From Erysipelotrichaceae bacterium (lineage in GTDB: Bacteria; Bacillota_I; Bacilli_A; Erysipelotrichales; Erysipelotrichaceae): a DNA stretch of 33,075 nucleotides. The translations under genes were made by a program, and so were the position numbers. The stretch covers positions 1 to 33,075 of the forward strand of contig JAFRLB010000008.1 in NCBI GenBank assembly GCA_017431405.1. Direction: 5' to 3'. This document shows, in pieces, positions 1 to 6,573 of the stretch. How positions within the stretch are numbered: the stretch's first letter is position 1; every line of letters starts with the position of its first letter. Below the pieces are notes generated by a model, which saw only the letters and a program-made list of their open reading frames with translations, did no database searches and was not told where the DNA came from.

Positions 1-51
1 ATCGATTCTTGGCGTCTAAATCATATGTGATAGTTTTCTGCTATTTATCTG

Positions 52-1464
52 CTAAATATCATATAGGTCTTTGAGAGTTATCAAGGTTACCTCTCCCCTT
101 TCTTGGGCATCAAGAAGAGACTGAGTAAATCCTGACTTTGAGAAAGCATAATAGTGACAGGTGTCATTATTGGTAGTGAAAGCGGAACTGTAATCTTTTA
201 TCAGTTCTAATTCATCCAACCCAATTTTCTTATTAGTGTATTTACATGAGCCAATCAGGTATTCATACCCTATTGTATTGTTTTCTTTTGGAGCCAATGC
301 AACGATATCCAACTCAATTTCCTTTTTCAAAGCATAATGCGTTCCCCACCATTTTCCGATTTCACTGAACACAAATGGAAGTGAATCCATATTTCTCAGA
401 AGATACTGTCTGCATATGTCTTCAAAAACAAAACCCATATAATCAGAAAGATAACTGCCTACCGCCTTATCATAAACCAGCTGCATTTTATCAGCACTGA
501 TGACTGAAATATTAGCAGGTACGAATCTGTACCAGAAACGGAAGAAGTTATCAGAAATACGGTAAATAACCCTTCTGGAATTCTTATTGACAATTGGTTC
601 TGCTTTCTCTACTATGCCCAATTCCATAAGAGGCTTAATGTATTTCATACAGTTATTGCTTTCCATCCCTACCTTTGCGGCTATTTCGTTTAGTTTAGTA
701 GCGCCGTTGGCGATAGCTGTAATAATCGAATTATAAACAGCAAGTTCTCTCAGCTCCTGTTTGAGCAGATTATCAGGCTCCTCATAAAGATAAGATGAAG
801 TATCAAAGAAATTCTCCAGCAAAGCTGATTTGACAGTGGTTTTTACATCAAGTTTATTGATGTAATGCGGAATGCCTCCTGTAATACCGTAAATCAGAGC
901 ACTGTCTTCTTCACCAAGATCAGGATTCATTTTTCTGGAGTCATAATAGTCCAATGGCTGAATATGAAACTGAGCTGTTCTTCTTCCAAACAAAGGACTC
1001 TTTTCACTTAGCACTTCTTTTTCCATAAAACTGATAGATGAACCGCATACTATGAAAAACAATTTTGTATTTTTCCATTGGTAATCCAACAGGTGCTGTA
1101 ATCTTGAAGTTATCGATTCATCGGCTTTTGCCAGATATGGCAATTCATCAATGACAAATGCAACCCTTTCATTTTGAGCAATTCTTCCTATTTCATTGAA
1201 GGCTGCATCAAAAGATCCGAATACCGGATTCTCAGTTGCATCAGGATAACTGTACAGATAGATAGCTTTAGACAGCATCTCCAGATTATCTTTGGCATTG
1301 GCGTTGATTGCTGAAAAATAGATTACCGGTTTGTCTTTTACAAACTCATTAATCAACGCTGTTTTGCCTACCCTTCTTCTGCCATAAACCACAATAAACT
1401 CCATGGTATCTGACTGATATCTTCTATTCAGCTTATCCAGTTCTTTTTCTCTTGCAACAAACAT
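52..1464 (-). CDS. AAA-type ATPase with DUF234-like C-terminus
   Basis: This 470-residue protein belongs to the archaeal-type ATPase group often annotated as ATP-binding protein with a C-terminal DUF234 (nuclease-like) region. The sequence shows a Walker A motif (GRRRVGKT, residues 28-35), a Walker B motif (VAFVIDELPYL, 101-111) and a sensor-like FIVCGSS near 137-143. A winged-helix-like stretch lies around residues 250-290. The C-terminal third contains the WWGTHY and ELDIVAL signatures typical of the DUF234/PD-(D/E)XK-like tail. Members are common in accessory DNA and their cellular role is poorly defined; some are proposed to act in defence or as DNA-dependent ATPases. The start at 1464 follows a GAAGGG site about ten bases upstream. 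It is transcribed alone from a promoter at 1515-1543 and lies in the putative integrated block. The family call is solid; the function is not. Confidence 0.85.
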   Translation of the reverse strand: MFVAREKELDKLNRRYQSDTMEFIVVYGRRRVGKTALINEFVKDKPVIYFSAINANAKDNLEMLSKAIYLYSYPDATENPVFGSFDAAFNEIGRIAQNERVAFVIDELPYLAKADESITSRLQHLLDYQWKNTKLFFIVCGSSISFMEKEVLSEKSPLFGRRTAQFHIQPLDYYDSRKMNPDLGEEDSALIYGITGGIPHYINKLDVKTTVKSALLENFFDTSSYLYEEPDNLLKQELRELAVYNSIITAIANGATKLNEIAAKVGMESNNCMKYIKPLMELGIVEKAEPIVNKNSRRVIYRISDNFFRFWYRFVPANISVISADKMQLVYDKAVGSYLSDYMGFVFEDICRQYLLRNMDSLPFVFSEIGKWWGTHYALKKEIELDIVALAPKENNTIGYEYLIGSCKYTNKKIGLDELELIKDYSSAFTTNNDTCHYYAFSKSGFTQSLLDAQERGEVTLITLKDLYDI

Positions 1465-1480
1465 ATTAATATACCCTTCT

Positions 1481-1504
1481 TTCAGGGAATCGTGTTTCCC
1501 TGAA
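1481..1504 (-). promoter_or_regulatory. 5' UTR hairpin of the ATPase gene
   Basis: A perfect 9-bp inverted repeat (TTCAGGGAA / TTCCCTGAA, 6-base loop) lies between the predicted promoter and the ATPase ribosome binding site. There is no T-run, so it is not a terminator. It could modulate mRNA stability or bind a protein; its role is unknown. Confidence 0.4.
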
Positions 1505-1514
1505 TTACGATTCT

Positions 1515-1543
1515 ATTATATTCTTGGTGGATTAGTTTTTCAA
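1515..1543 (-). promoter_or_regulatory. Sigma-A type promoter for the ATPase gene
   Basis: On the minus strand, TTGAAA and TATAAT are separated by 17 bases. The predicted start of transcription falls about 45 bases upstream of the ATPase ATG, leaving a leader that contains the 1481-1504 hairpin. Confidence 0.6.
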
Positions 1544-1621
1544 GCATTTAATTGTTGTCATTTTTATGAGGTAAATTGAGCATAGTTTTGACAAAATGCC
1601 CTTTTTCTCTATTTCAGATGA

Positions 1622-2071
1622 TTAAATGCTATTTCTGAGATGCTGTAATGCCTTTACTGCAGCAACCGCATGATTACCCCAGTGAGCATGATGTAGCAGT
1701 TTCCATTCAAATACAGCGTTGTTAATGAACCCTGCTTCATAATCGCAGATACCTTCCAAAAGATCATCTCTGATGTCAGACAGATCATCCAGCAGGTCAC
1801 CGCATATCGGTTCTTCTTCTGTGAATGGATCGAAGATCTCCCAATATGTAGTTGGCAGTTCTATTCTGACAGGATTAGGTTTTTCTCCCTTTACAGGATC
1901 GTTATCATCAGGCTCTACATCCGGTAACAACAATCCCTTGGCAAAGGAATCCAGCATCAGATACATCAGCTCTTCGACATTTTCGTTTGTGATAACGTTA
2001 TTGCTGACGAAAGCGCAGTTTTTTTTGGCAGATTCATAAAACTCTGTTATTTCTTTTGTTGCCATATCCAT
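1622..2071 (-). CDS. Unknown acidic protein downstream of the integrase
   Basis: This 149-residue protein has no family that I recognise. It is acidic, with an Asp/Glu/Pro-rich middle (around residues 50-110, including DDNDPVKGEKPNP and DLLDDLSDIRDDLLEG). It has no signal peptide or membrane segment and ends in a short segment with two His (LLHHAHWGNHA). A GGAGG site six bases before the ATG lies inside the last codons of the integrase gene. The integrase stop ends two bases before this ATG, so the two genes are almost certainly translated from one mRNA. That coupling suggests a role tied to the integrated element, but nothing in the sequence identifies it. No clear terminator follows the stop codon. 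Confidence 0.7.
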   Translation of the reverse strand: MDMATKEITEFYESAKKNCAFVSNNVITNENVEELMYLMLDSFAKGLLLPDVEPDDNDPVKGEKPNPVRIELPTTYWEIFDPFTEEEPICGDLLDDLSDIRDDLLEGICDYEAGFINNAVFEWKLLHHAHWGNHAVAAVKALQHLRNSI

Positions 2072-2072
2072 A

Positions 2073-3623
2073 TCATGCCTCCAACTCGAACTTGATCTTG
2101 TCCTTGAACTCAGGATGTTCCTGCATTGCCTGAATGATCATGTCTGCATGTGCCAGGTCATAATAGTATACCGGCTGCTTTCTCTTGATTGCCTGCCTGA
2201 TCTGCGCCAGTTCACGCATGTAGCTGGCAAATCTCTGCTTCTTGCGGTTTTCTTCAGTATCAGAGATATCTACTTCCTGTACCTTAGGCAATTCAAAGTC
2301 CGGTTTCTCAGTAATCAGATCCTTTAACGCCCTGTCTACTCTTACCCTCTTCTGCCTTTGATTAGCCTTGGCATATACTTCTCTGATCATTTCAGAGTCC
2401 TGATGTCCAAAGTAATCATGGGCTTCTTCAGCTGATATATGTTTCACGTCACACAGGAAATGAGCACAGCCATGTCTGAACATCTGACAGTCAAGTTTCT
2501 TCATTTCAAGTTTCTCAGTAACTTTATCCAGTTCTCTTAAGGCATTAGCCTGCCTCTGATAACCAACCTTTTCCTTAGGGTCTCTGGCATTAATGTTAGG
2601 GAATACGAACATGTTATCCATCTTCTTCTCTGATACATTGAACTCATATTTATAAGCGTATTTATAATCCACCAGGATCTGTTTATAGTATGCCCAGATG
2701 GTTATTTCTCTTTCACTGTTACTGTTCTTTAAAGCCAGGTTATTGGCCTTCAGACGTCTCATAACATTCTCTCTGGACTCTTTATGATTTATGGCATTGA
2801 CAACATAGATAACACCGGTACCGTAATCACCGCCGTCAAAGTCGATATTCTTCCATTGGAGAGCGATCAGTTCTCCAACTCTCATACCGGTAAAGTAAAG
2901 AGTTGTCCAGAAAGTATACCAGTACAGATTAGTAAATTCACCGATCTTATCCTTATCGGTCCCCTTGCCCCTGTAGTAATCCATCAGCTTTCTGAGATCT
3001 TCGAATTCCGGATAGTTCCTGTCATTTCTTCTTCCAACTTCAAGTCTTTTAGTCTTGACAAACAGAATGGCATTCTCGTTAAGAATAGCCTGTTCAGCAT
3101 TGATATATCCCTTCAACTGCAGATAACGGTTGAACTTCTTCACTACTCCCTTATACTTCTTTACGGTGGCTCCAGAGAGGTTCTTATGGCCTTTTACCGG
3201 GGAGTTAATATAATCGATCCACTTACTCCAATCTTCTGTCTTAAGCTCTTTAACAGCCTTATCCTTCATGCCTGGATCAAAGTAATTCTTTAATCCGGAA
3301 GCATTATCAAAGTTATTCCTGTCACCGGAGATCTTGACATTGGCATCACGATGAGAAAGCTTGCTTAATTCTTCCAGCCATTCTTCGTAGATGTCGTAAA
3401 CAGTTCTCTTTCTGTTTTCTTTTTCTACATACTGGCCTTCAGCAATTATTTCCTTAGCTTCATCTTCACATTCATCGATAGTCCAGTGCCACTTGGTAGT
3501 TGTATCAACTTTTTTGCCTTCAGCATTAACATAGCGAACTTTTTTACGGAATCTCCACTCTTTTACGTCTTCTTTCCACTCTTTCTGATATCTTGGCGGT
3601 ATGTTTCTAGGCAACCTTTTCAT
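2073..3623 (-). CDS. Tyrosine-type site-specific integrase
   Basis: This is a 516-residue tyrosine recombinase that would catalyse integration and excision of a mobile element. I chose the ATG at 3623, preceded by AGGGGG seven bases away, over an in-frame GTG at 3644. With that start the catalytic set is Arg248 (TGMRVGELIALQW), Lys299 (LKNSNSER), Arg383-His384 (QMFRHG), His407 (FGHQD) and nucleophile Tyr417 (REVYAKA). The first His of the usual HxxR box is replaced by Gln380. The N-terminal ~90 residues resemble an arm-binding domain and residues 90-200 a SAM-like core-binding domain. The last ~90 residues extend past the usual C-terminus. The gene lies downstream of a tRNA-Ala gene, a common integration target. 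Its ribosome binding site overlaps the first of six TTGACCCC repeats, so binding of Int or another factor there could repress it. Confidence 0.92.
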   Translation of the reverse strand: MKRLPRNIPPRYQKEWKEDVKEWRFRKKVRYVNAEGKKVDTTTKWHWTIDECEDEAKEIIAEGQYVEKENRKRTVYDIYEEWLEELSKLSHRDANVKISGDRNNFDNASGLKNYFDPGMKDKAVKELKTEDWSKWIDYINSPVKGHKNLSGATVKKYKGVVKKFNRYLQLKGYINAEQAILNENAILFVKTKRLEVGRRNDRNYPEFEDLRKLMDYYRGKGTDKDKIGEFTNLYWYTFWTTLYFTGMRVGELIALQWKNIDFDGGDYGTGVIYVVNAINHKESRENVMRRLKANNLALKNSNSEREITIWAYYKQILVDYKYAYKYEFNVSEKKMDNMFVFPNINARDPKEKVGYQRQANALRELDKVTEKLEMKKLDCQMFRHGCAHFLCDVKHISAEEAHDYFGHQDSEMIREVYAKANQRQKRVRVDRALKDLITEKPDFELPKVQEVDISDTEENRKKQRFASYMRELAQIRQAIKRKQPVYYYDLAHADMIIQAMQEHPEFKDKIKFELEA

Positions 3624-3625
3624 AT

Positions 3626-3781
3626 TTGACCCCCTTGACCCCACTAATAAGCATTATGTACCGTTTTCTGAGATCATAATCAGTATTATCGGTATCGATT
3701 TGACCCCACTTTGACCCCATTATACACCATTTTTGGCGGCATGGAAGAGAAACAGCCATTTTGACCCCAAAATTTGACCCC
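3626..3781. repeat. Six TTGACCCC direct repeats in three pairs upstream of int
   Basis: TTGACCCC occurs six times in the same orientation at 3626, 3635, 3700, 3711, 3761 and 3774. The copies form three pairs with centre-to-centre spacings of 9, 11 and 13 bases. They fill the leader of the integrase gene, and the first copy provides its ribosome binding site. Arm-type binding sites for the integrase or excisionase are the most natural reading, but this is inferred from position and repetition only. Confidence 0.75.
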
Positions 3782-3818
3782 ACGATATTGTTATTTTCAC
3801 GAATTAAGTTTGATCTCA

Positions 3819-3834
3819 TTTTCAATATTGAAAA
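3819..3834. promoter_or_regulatory. 16-bp palindrome in the int upstream region
   Basis: TTTTCAATATTGAAAA is a perfect palindrome located about 195 bases upstream of the integrase ATG. It could be an operator for an element-encoded repressor. The 3624-3928 interval has no convincing gene: it holds the TTGACCCC repeats, this palindrome and the tRNA-Ala terminator. Confidence 0.35.
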
Positions 3835-3892
3835 ATATTCAAAAGTGCCAAAAACCCTTATAAATACGTCACTTTTTGCACTTTATAGGTAC

Positions 3893-3918
3893 AAAAAAAG
3901 CCTCCTTTTGGAAGCCTT
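3893..3918 (-). terminator. Intrinsic terminator after tRNA-Ala(TGC)
   Basis: Read on the minus strand, AAGGCTTCC, a four-base loop and GGAGGCTTT form a nine-pair stem with two G-U pairs, followed by a run of T. It ends the tRNA-Ile/tRNA-Ala transcript and insulates the integrase from tRNA transcription. Confidence 0.8.
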
Positions 3919-3928
3919 GATTTTCATA

Positions 3929-4004
3929 TGGTGGAGCATAGGGGGTTCGAACCCCTGACCTCCTGCGTGCAAGGCAGGCGCTCTCCCAGCTAAGCTAATG
4001 CCCC
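3929..4004 (-). tRNA. tRNA-Ala (TGC)
   Basis: A 76-base cloverleaf with an encoded CCA. The acceptor stem GGGGCAT/ATGCTCC contains the G3-U70 alanine identity pair, and the anticodon loop is CTTGCAC (anticodon TGC). It follows tRNA-Ile by nine bases in the same transcript, and its 3' end faces the integrase, making it the likely attachment site. I did not find a second copy of its 3' end in the window. Confidence 0.97.
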
Positions 4005-4013
4005 ATTTGTACA

Positions 4014-4090
4014 TGGTGGGCCTGAATGGACTTGAACCAACGACCTCGCCCTTATCAGGGGCGCGCTCTAACCACCTGAGCTACAGGCCC
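4014..4090 (-). tRNA. tRNA-Ile (GAT)
   Basis: A 77-base cloverleaf with acceptor GGGCCTG/CAGGCCC, anticodon loop CTGATAA (GAT) and an encoded CCA. The T stem GTTGG/CCATT has an apparent U-U mismatch at its second pair. The Ile-Ala pair resembles the tRNAs usually found in rRNA spacers, but here it stands alone with no rRNA nearby. Confidence 0.96.
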
Positions 4091-4108
4091 AACACCAAAT
4101 GCTTAATT

Positions 4109-4137
4109 ATCTTATCATTTAATAAGCAGTATGTCAA
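4109..4137 (-). promoter_or_regulatory. Promoter of the tRNA-Ile/tRNA-Ala operon
   Basis: On the minus strand, a perfect TTGACA is followed after 17 bases by TAAGAT. This is a strong sigma-A promoter starting transcription just upstream of tRNA-Ile. Confidence 0.8.
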
Positions 4138-4178
4138 ACACATTTTTGTTAAAAAATACTTTTTTTATAACTATTTTA

Positions 4179-4207
4179 TTTCAACATTTTAAACTGCATA
4201 ATATAAT
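4179..4207 (+). promoter_or_regulatory. Promoter of acyP with -10 box six bases before ATG
   Basis: A perfect TATAAT at 4202-4207 lies six bases before the acyP ATG, with a weak TTTCAA 17 bases further up. No Shine-Dalgarno sequence fits between, so the transcript is predicted to begin at or next to the start codon. Confidence 0.6.
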
Positions 4208-4213
4208 AATTTT

Positions 4214-4492
4214 ATGAAAAGATATTATGTCATTTTTACCGGTAGAGTTCAGGGTGTTGGGTTCAGATGGACTGTATTATCCTTAGCCCAGAGATATAAT
4301 TACAGTGGCTGGATCAGGAACATGTACAATGGAAATGTTGACATGGAAATACAGGGAGACAACCTTAACATCCATTCATTTATTCAGGAAATCAATAAGC
4401 ATGCCAGGTGGGCAATGATTGATGACTACAGCATCAAGGAGTTGCCTGTCGAAGAACATGAATATGGCTTTGATGTCAAAGGATACTATTAA
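4214..4492 (+). CDS. acyP: Acylphosphatase
   Basis: A 92-residue cytoplasmic acylphosphatase that hydrolyses carboxyl-phosphate bonds such as in acyl phosphates. The signature GRVQGVGFRW near residues 10-19 carries the phosphate-binding loop and the catalytic Arg. The second motif GWIRNMYNGNV around 32-42 supplies the catalytic Asn. Length and order match the family (about 90 residues). No Shine-Dalgarno sequence precedes the ATG; instead a TATAAT box sits six bases upstream, implying a leaderless mRNA. The gene is a single transcription unit, divergent from the tRNA-Ile operon, and its stop codon overlaps the first arm of a large hairpin shared with the convergent peptidase gene. Confidence 0.95.
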   Translation: MKRYYVIFTGRVQGVGFRWTVLSLAQRYNYSGWIRNMYNGNVDMEIQGDNLNIHSFIQEINKHARWAMIDDYSIKELPVEEHEYGFDVKGYY

Positions 4493-4568
4493 CCCGCTGT
4501 TTGTGAAGTGAACCCCTCCATTAGGTTTTGTCCTAATTTCGGGGTTCACTTCATCGATACAGCGGGTT
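4491..4568. repeat. Nested 78-base inverted repeat between convergent genes
   Basis: Three nested perfect stems are visible. The outer one is AACCCGCTGT (4491-4500) with ACAGCGGGTT (4559-4568). The middle one is GAAGTGAACCCC (4505-4516) with GGGGTTCACTTC (4541-4552). The inner one is ATTAGG (4520-4525) with CCTAAT (4532-4537). It fills the gap between acyP and the DUF885 gene and overlaps the acyP stop. It could serve as a bidirectional terminator, although T-runs are absent. The middle and inner stems look like an inserted MITE-like or insertion-sequence-end remnant inside an older hairpin; that part is inference. Confidence 0.8.
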
Positions 4569-4572
4569 ATTC

Positions 4573-6321
4573 TTATTTATTCTTTTCTACAAAAGCAGCT
4601 ACCTGCTCTTCAAGTACATCTAATGGACATTCACCGGCATCAAGGATCATCTTGTTATAAGCCTTGAAATCGAACTTCTTACCAAGAGTATCTTTTGTAT
4701 CTGTGTACATCTTCCACATCTTATACAAGCCAACTGAGTATGGTAAGAACATGCCAGGATCACCGATTACAGTATCATAAATAGCTTCTGCATTTTCTCT
4801 GGCGGCACTTTCATAGAAGTATTGAGAGAAGTAGTCTGTAAGATCATCAACACTCCAGCCGTTATAGTGGATCTGTAAGTCAGCGTAGGCGTACATGCAA
4901 TATGAGAAGATGTTGTTATACTGCATGTATTCTACTTCCTTCTTATTGTTGAGGAAATAATTGTAAGCGTATGTTTCAACATACTGTGCCCAGCCTTCAG
5001 CGTAGCCTAAGAAACTCATTACATATCTGTATTCGTTATCAGGATGGTTAGTGAAGTAATATGTATTCTGATACAAGTGTCCAGGATATCCTTCATGGGC
5101 AAGGGTAATGCACATGCCATTTGGATCTGCATCTGAGAATGCCGGATTTACCTTAACAACGTTCTTCTTCAGATTGTCGATAGGAGCAATCAGATAATAA
5201 GCAGATACATTTGGTGAGGTAATGCTTGGATCCAGGAAATCAATTGTATATTCAACATCAGGATACTGTGGGAAGTCATTGGTCATCTTTCCCTTAATGT
5301 GTTCCAGGATCTTATATGGATCATCGAAGCCATAATCCTCAGTCAGTTCAACTTCATTCATGACATCAAGAATACCAAGAATGTTTTCATAGATGGCTGT
5401 ATCCATTAAGTCAATGAGTTCATCAATTGATGCTACGGTACTTGCCTTGCTTCTTACTATCAGCTTGTATAAATCAGCGCCGTCATCGCCATATTCGCAT
5501 AATCTGCCACTGTATGTACCTGTTCCCTTCAGACTCTGATAATAATCAATTATCTTCTGGTAGGCAGGAATGAGCACTTCCTTTACAGCCTTTTCAACCT
5601 GTGCCTTGTATTCAGCGGCACCAGCATTGTTGATCTTATCGATCTTAGCATTGATGATTTTAATTACTTCATTATTATCATAATTGGCAATGAAGGTCTG
5701 ACAGCCTTCAATTACCTGGTCAATGACTGAGTCTGGCTGAATGATGCCCTTTGAAGCCTGTTCCTTTGTATAATCAATACCCTGAGTAATGTATCTGTCG
5801 GAATCATTTAAAAGTGTAATGATATCCTTAATATCCTGCTCATTTCTGATGTCAAGTTCAGTATAAATAGTCTGCAGGTTATTGTTTATGCCTGAATTTG
5901 GTGTAAAGGCAAAGGTATAATCATTTTCAAAATCATTGAATTCCTGCATGAGCTGGAAATAGAATTCCATGCTCTTATAAGCAATCTGCTGATCACTGGT
6001 TAACTTGGTTACATCATATTTCTTAAGTTCAGCCAGTCTGTCAGCGTAAGTAGTATCATCTTCTTCAGTTTCAATATCACCAAGGGTTACTTCGACATCC
6101 TTGATGCCTAAGGCACTTGGATCTTCCAAACTGAAACGCATGTCAGAATAGTCAGATGAAATATCTTCAATGAACCAGCTCTTCTGTAATTCATGGAATT
6201 CCTTCTGAACATCAGTTTCAATTGGTTCAGGATCAACTGAAGGCTCAGGATCTTTCTTAGTACAGCCAAATGAACTCAAGACCATCATTACTGATAGCAG
6301 AGCTATTAATATTTTTTTCAT
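4573..6321 (-). CDS. DUF885-family lipoprotein, putative metallopeptidase
   Basis: A 582-residue predicted secreted lipoprotein. The N-terminus has Lys residues, a hydrophobic stretch and a lipobox-like SSFGC with the modified Cys at position 20, followed by an acidic Pro/Glu linker (residues 24-36). The body matches the DUF885 family, with the zinc-site motif HEGYPGH (His409, Glu410, His415) and a downstream GYAEGWAQYVE containing the likely third ligand Glu442. DUF885 proteins are related to M3/M32-like helical metallopeptidases, but substrates are mostly unknown. An AGAGG site precedes the ATG by seven bases. The gene follows a 50-residue ORF whose terminator sits just upstream, so it may be transcribed by read-through or from an unseen promoter. 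The family call is firm; the substrate is unknown. Confidence 0.9.
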   Translation of the reverse strand: MKKILIALLSVMMVLSSFGCTKKDPEPSVDPEPIETDVQKEFHELQKSWFIEDISSDYSDMRFSLEDPSALGIKDVEVTLGDIETEEDDTTYADRLAELKKYDVTKLTSDQQIAYKSMEFYFQLMQEFNDFENDYTFAFTPNSGINNNLQTIYTELDIRNEQDIKDIITLLNDSDRYITQGIDYTKEQASKGIIQPDSVIDQVIEGCQTFIANYDNNEVIKIINAKIDKINNAGAAEYKAQVEKAVKEVLIPAYQKIIDYYQSLKGTGTYSGRLCEYGDDGADLYKLIVRSKASTVASIDELIDLMDTAIYENILGILDVMNEVELTEDYGFDDPYKILEHIKGKMTNDFPQYPDVEYTIDFLDPSITSPNVSAYYLIAPIDNLKKNVVKVNPAFSDADPNGMCITLAHEGYPGHLYQNTYYFTNHPDNEYRYVMSFLGYAEGWAQYVETYAYNYFLNNKKEVEYMQYNNIFSYCMYAYADLQIHYNGWSVDDLTDYFSQYFYESAARENAEAIYDTVIGDPGMFLPYSVGLYKMWKMYTDTKDTLGKKFDFKAYNKMILDAGECPLDVLEEQVAAFVEKNK

Positions 6322-6333
6322 AAACTTACCTCT

Positions 6334-6359
6334 AAAAAAAGTAGCGAAAATCCGCTACT
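6334..6359 (-). terminator. Terminator overlapping the end of the 50-residue ORF
   Basis: On the minus strand AGTAGCG, a six-base loop and CGCTACT are followed by seven T. The 5' arm includes the stop codon of the small ORF. Confidence 0.8.
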
Positions 6360-6507
6360 CTTCAATTTCTTTTTCTTCGACTTCTTCAGTCTCTAATTCG
6401 ATTAGCTTTTTTTCTTCCTCATCTGCATCAAGGATATCTTTTACCACTTTTACACCTAAAGCTGCGATAGCGGTAGCTACAGCCGTTCCAAATAGTCTCT
6501 TAAACAC
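6355..6507 (-). CDS. Small 50-residue protein with GTG start
   Basis: This short gene begins with GTG, eight bases after a strong AAAGGAGG site, and ends at a TAG inside an intrinsic terminator, so gene boundaries are well supported. The product starts VFKRLFGTAVATAIAALG, a short amphipathic/hydrophobic N-terminal helix. It continues through a Lys-containing segment to a highly acidic tail with 14 Glu in the last 21 residues and none of Cys, His or Trp. The hydrophobic stretch is short for a full membrane span; peripheral membrane association is possible. A TATAAT-like box occurs in the AT-rich region upstream (about 6530-6540). I do not recognise a family. Confidence 0.75.
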   Translation of the reverse strand: MFKRLFGTAVATAIAALGVKVVKDILDADEEEKKLIELETEEVEEKEIEE

Positions 6508-6573
6508 GATAAAGTCCTCCTTTAATATCATTATTATATTATCATATTTATTATTTATATAGCAAATCCTAAT

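Noticed and set aside
2784-3293. 169-codon plus-strand frame inside the integrase gene
   Set aside because: Antisense shadow of a gene with intact catalytic motifs.
3607-3825. 72-codon frame on the minus strand overlapping the integrase start, rich in GVK/GSK
   Set aside because: No ATG with a ribosome binding site at its beginning, it overlaps the integrase, and its repeated residues simply reflect the TTGACCCC repeats.
1-3900. A second copy of the tRNA-Ala 3' end as an attachment repeat
   Set aside because: None seen by eye in the window; the far end of the element would lie outside it.
4014-4090. tRNA-Ile as a decayed tRNA because of the U-U pair in its T stem
   Set aside because: All other stems, the anticodon, CCA and a strong promoter are intact, so a functional gene is more likely.
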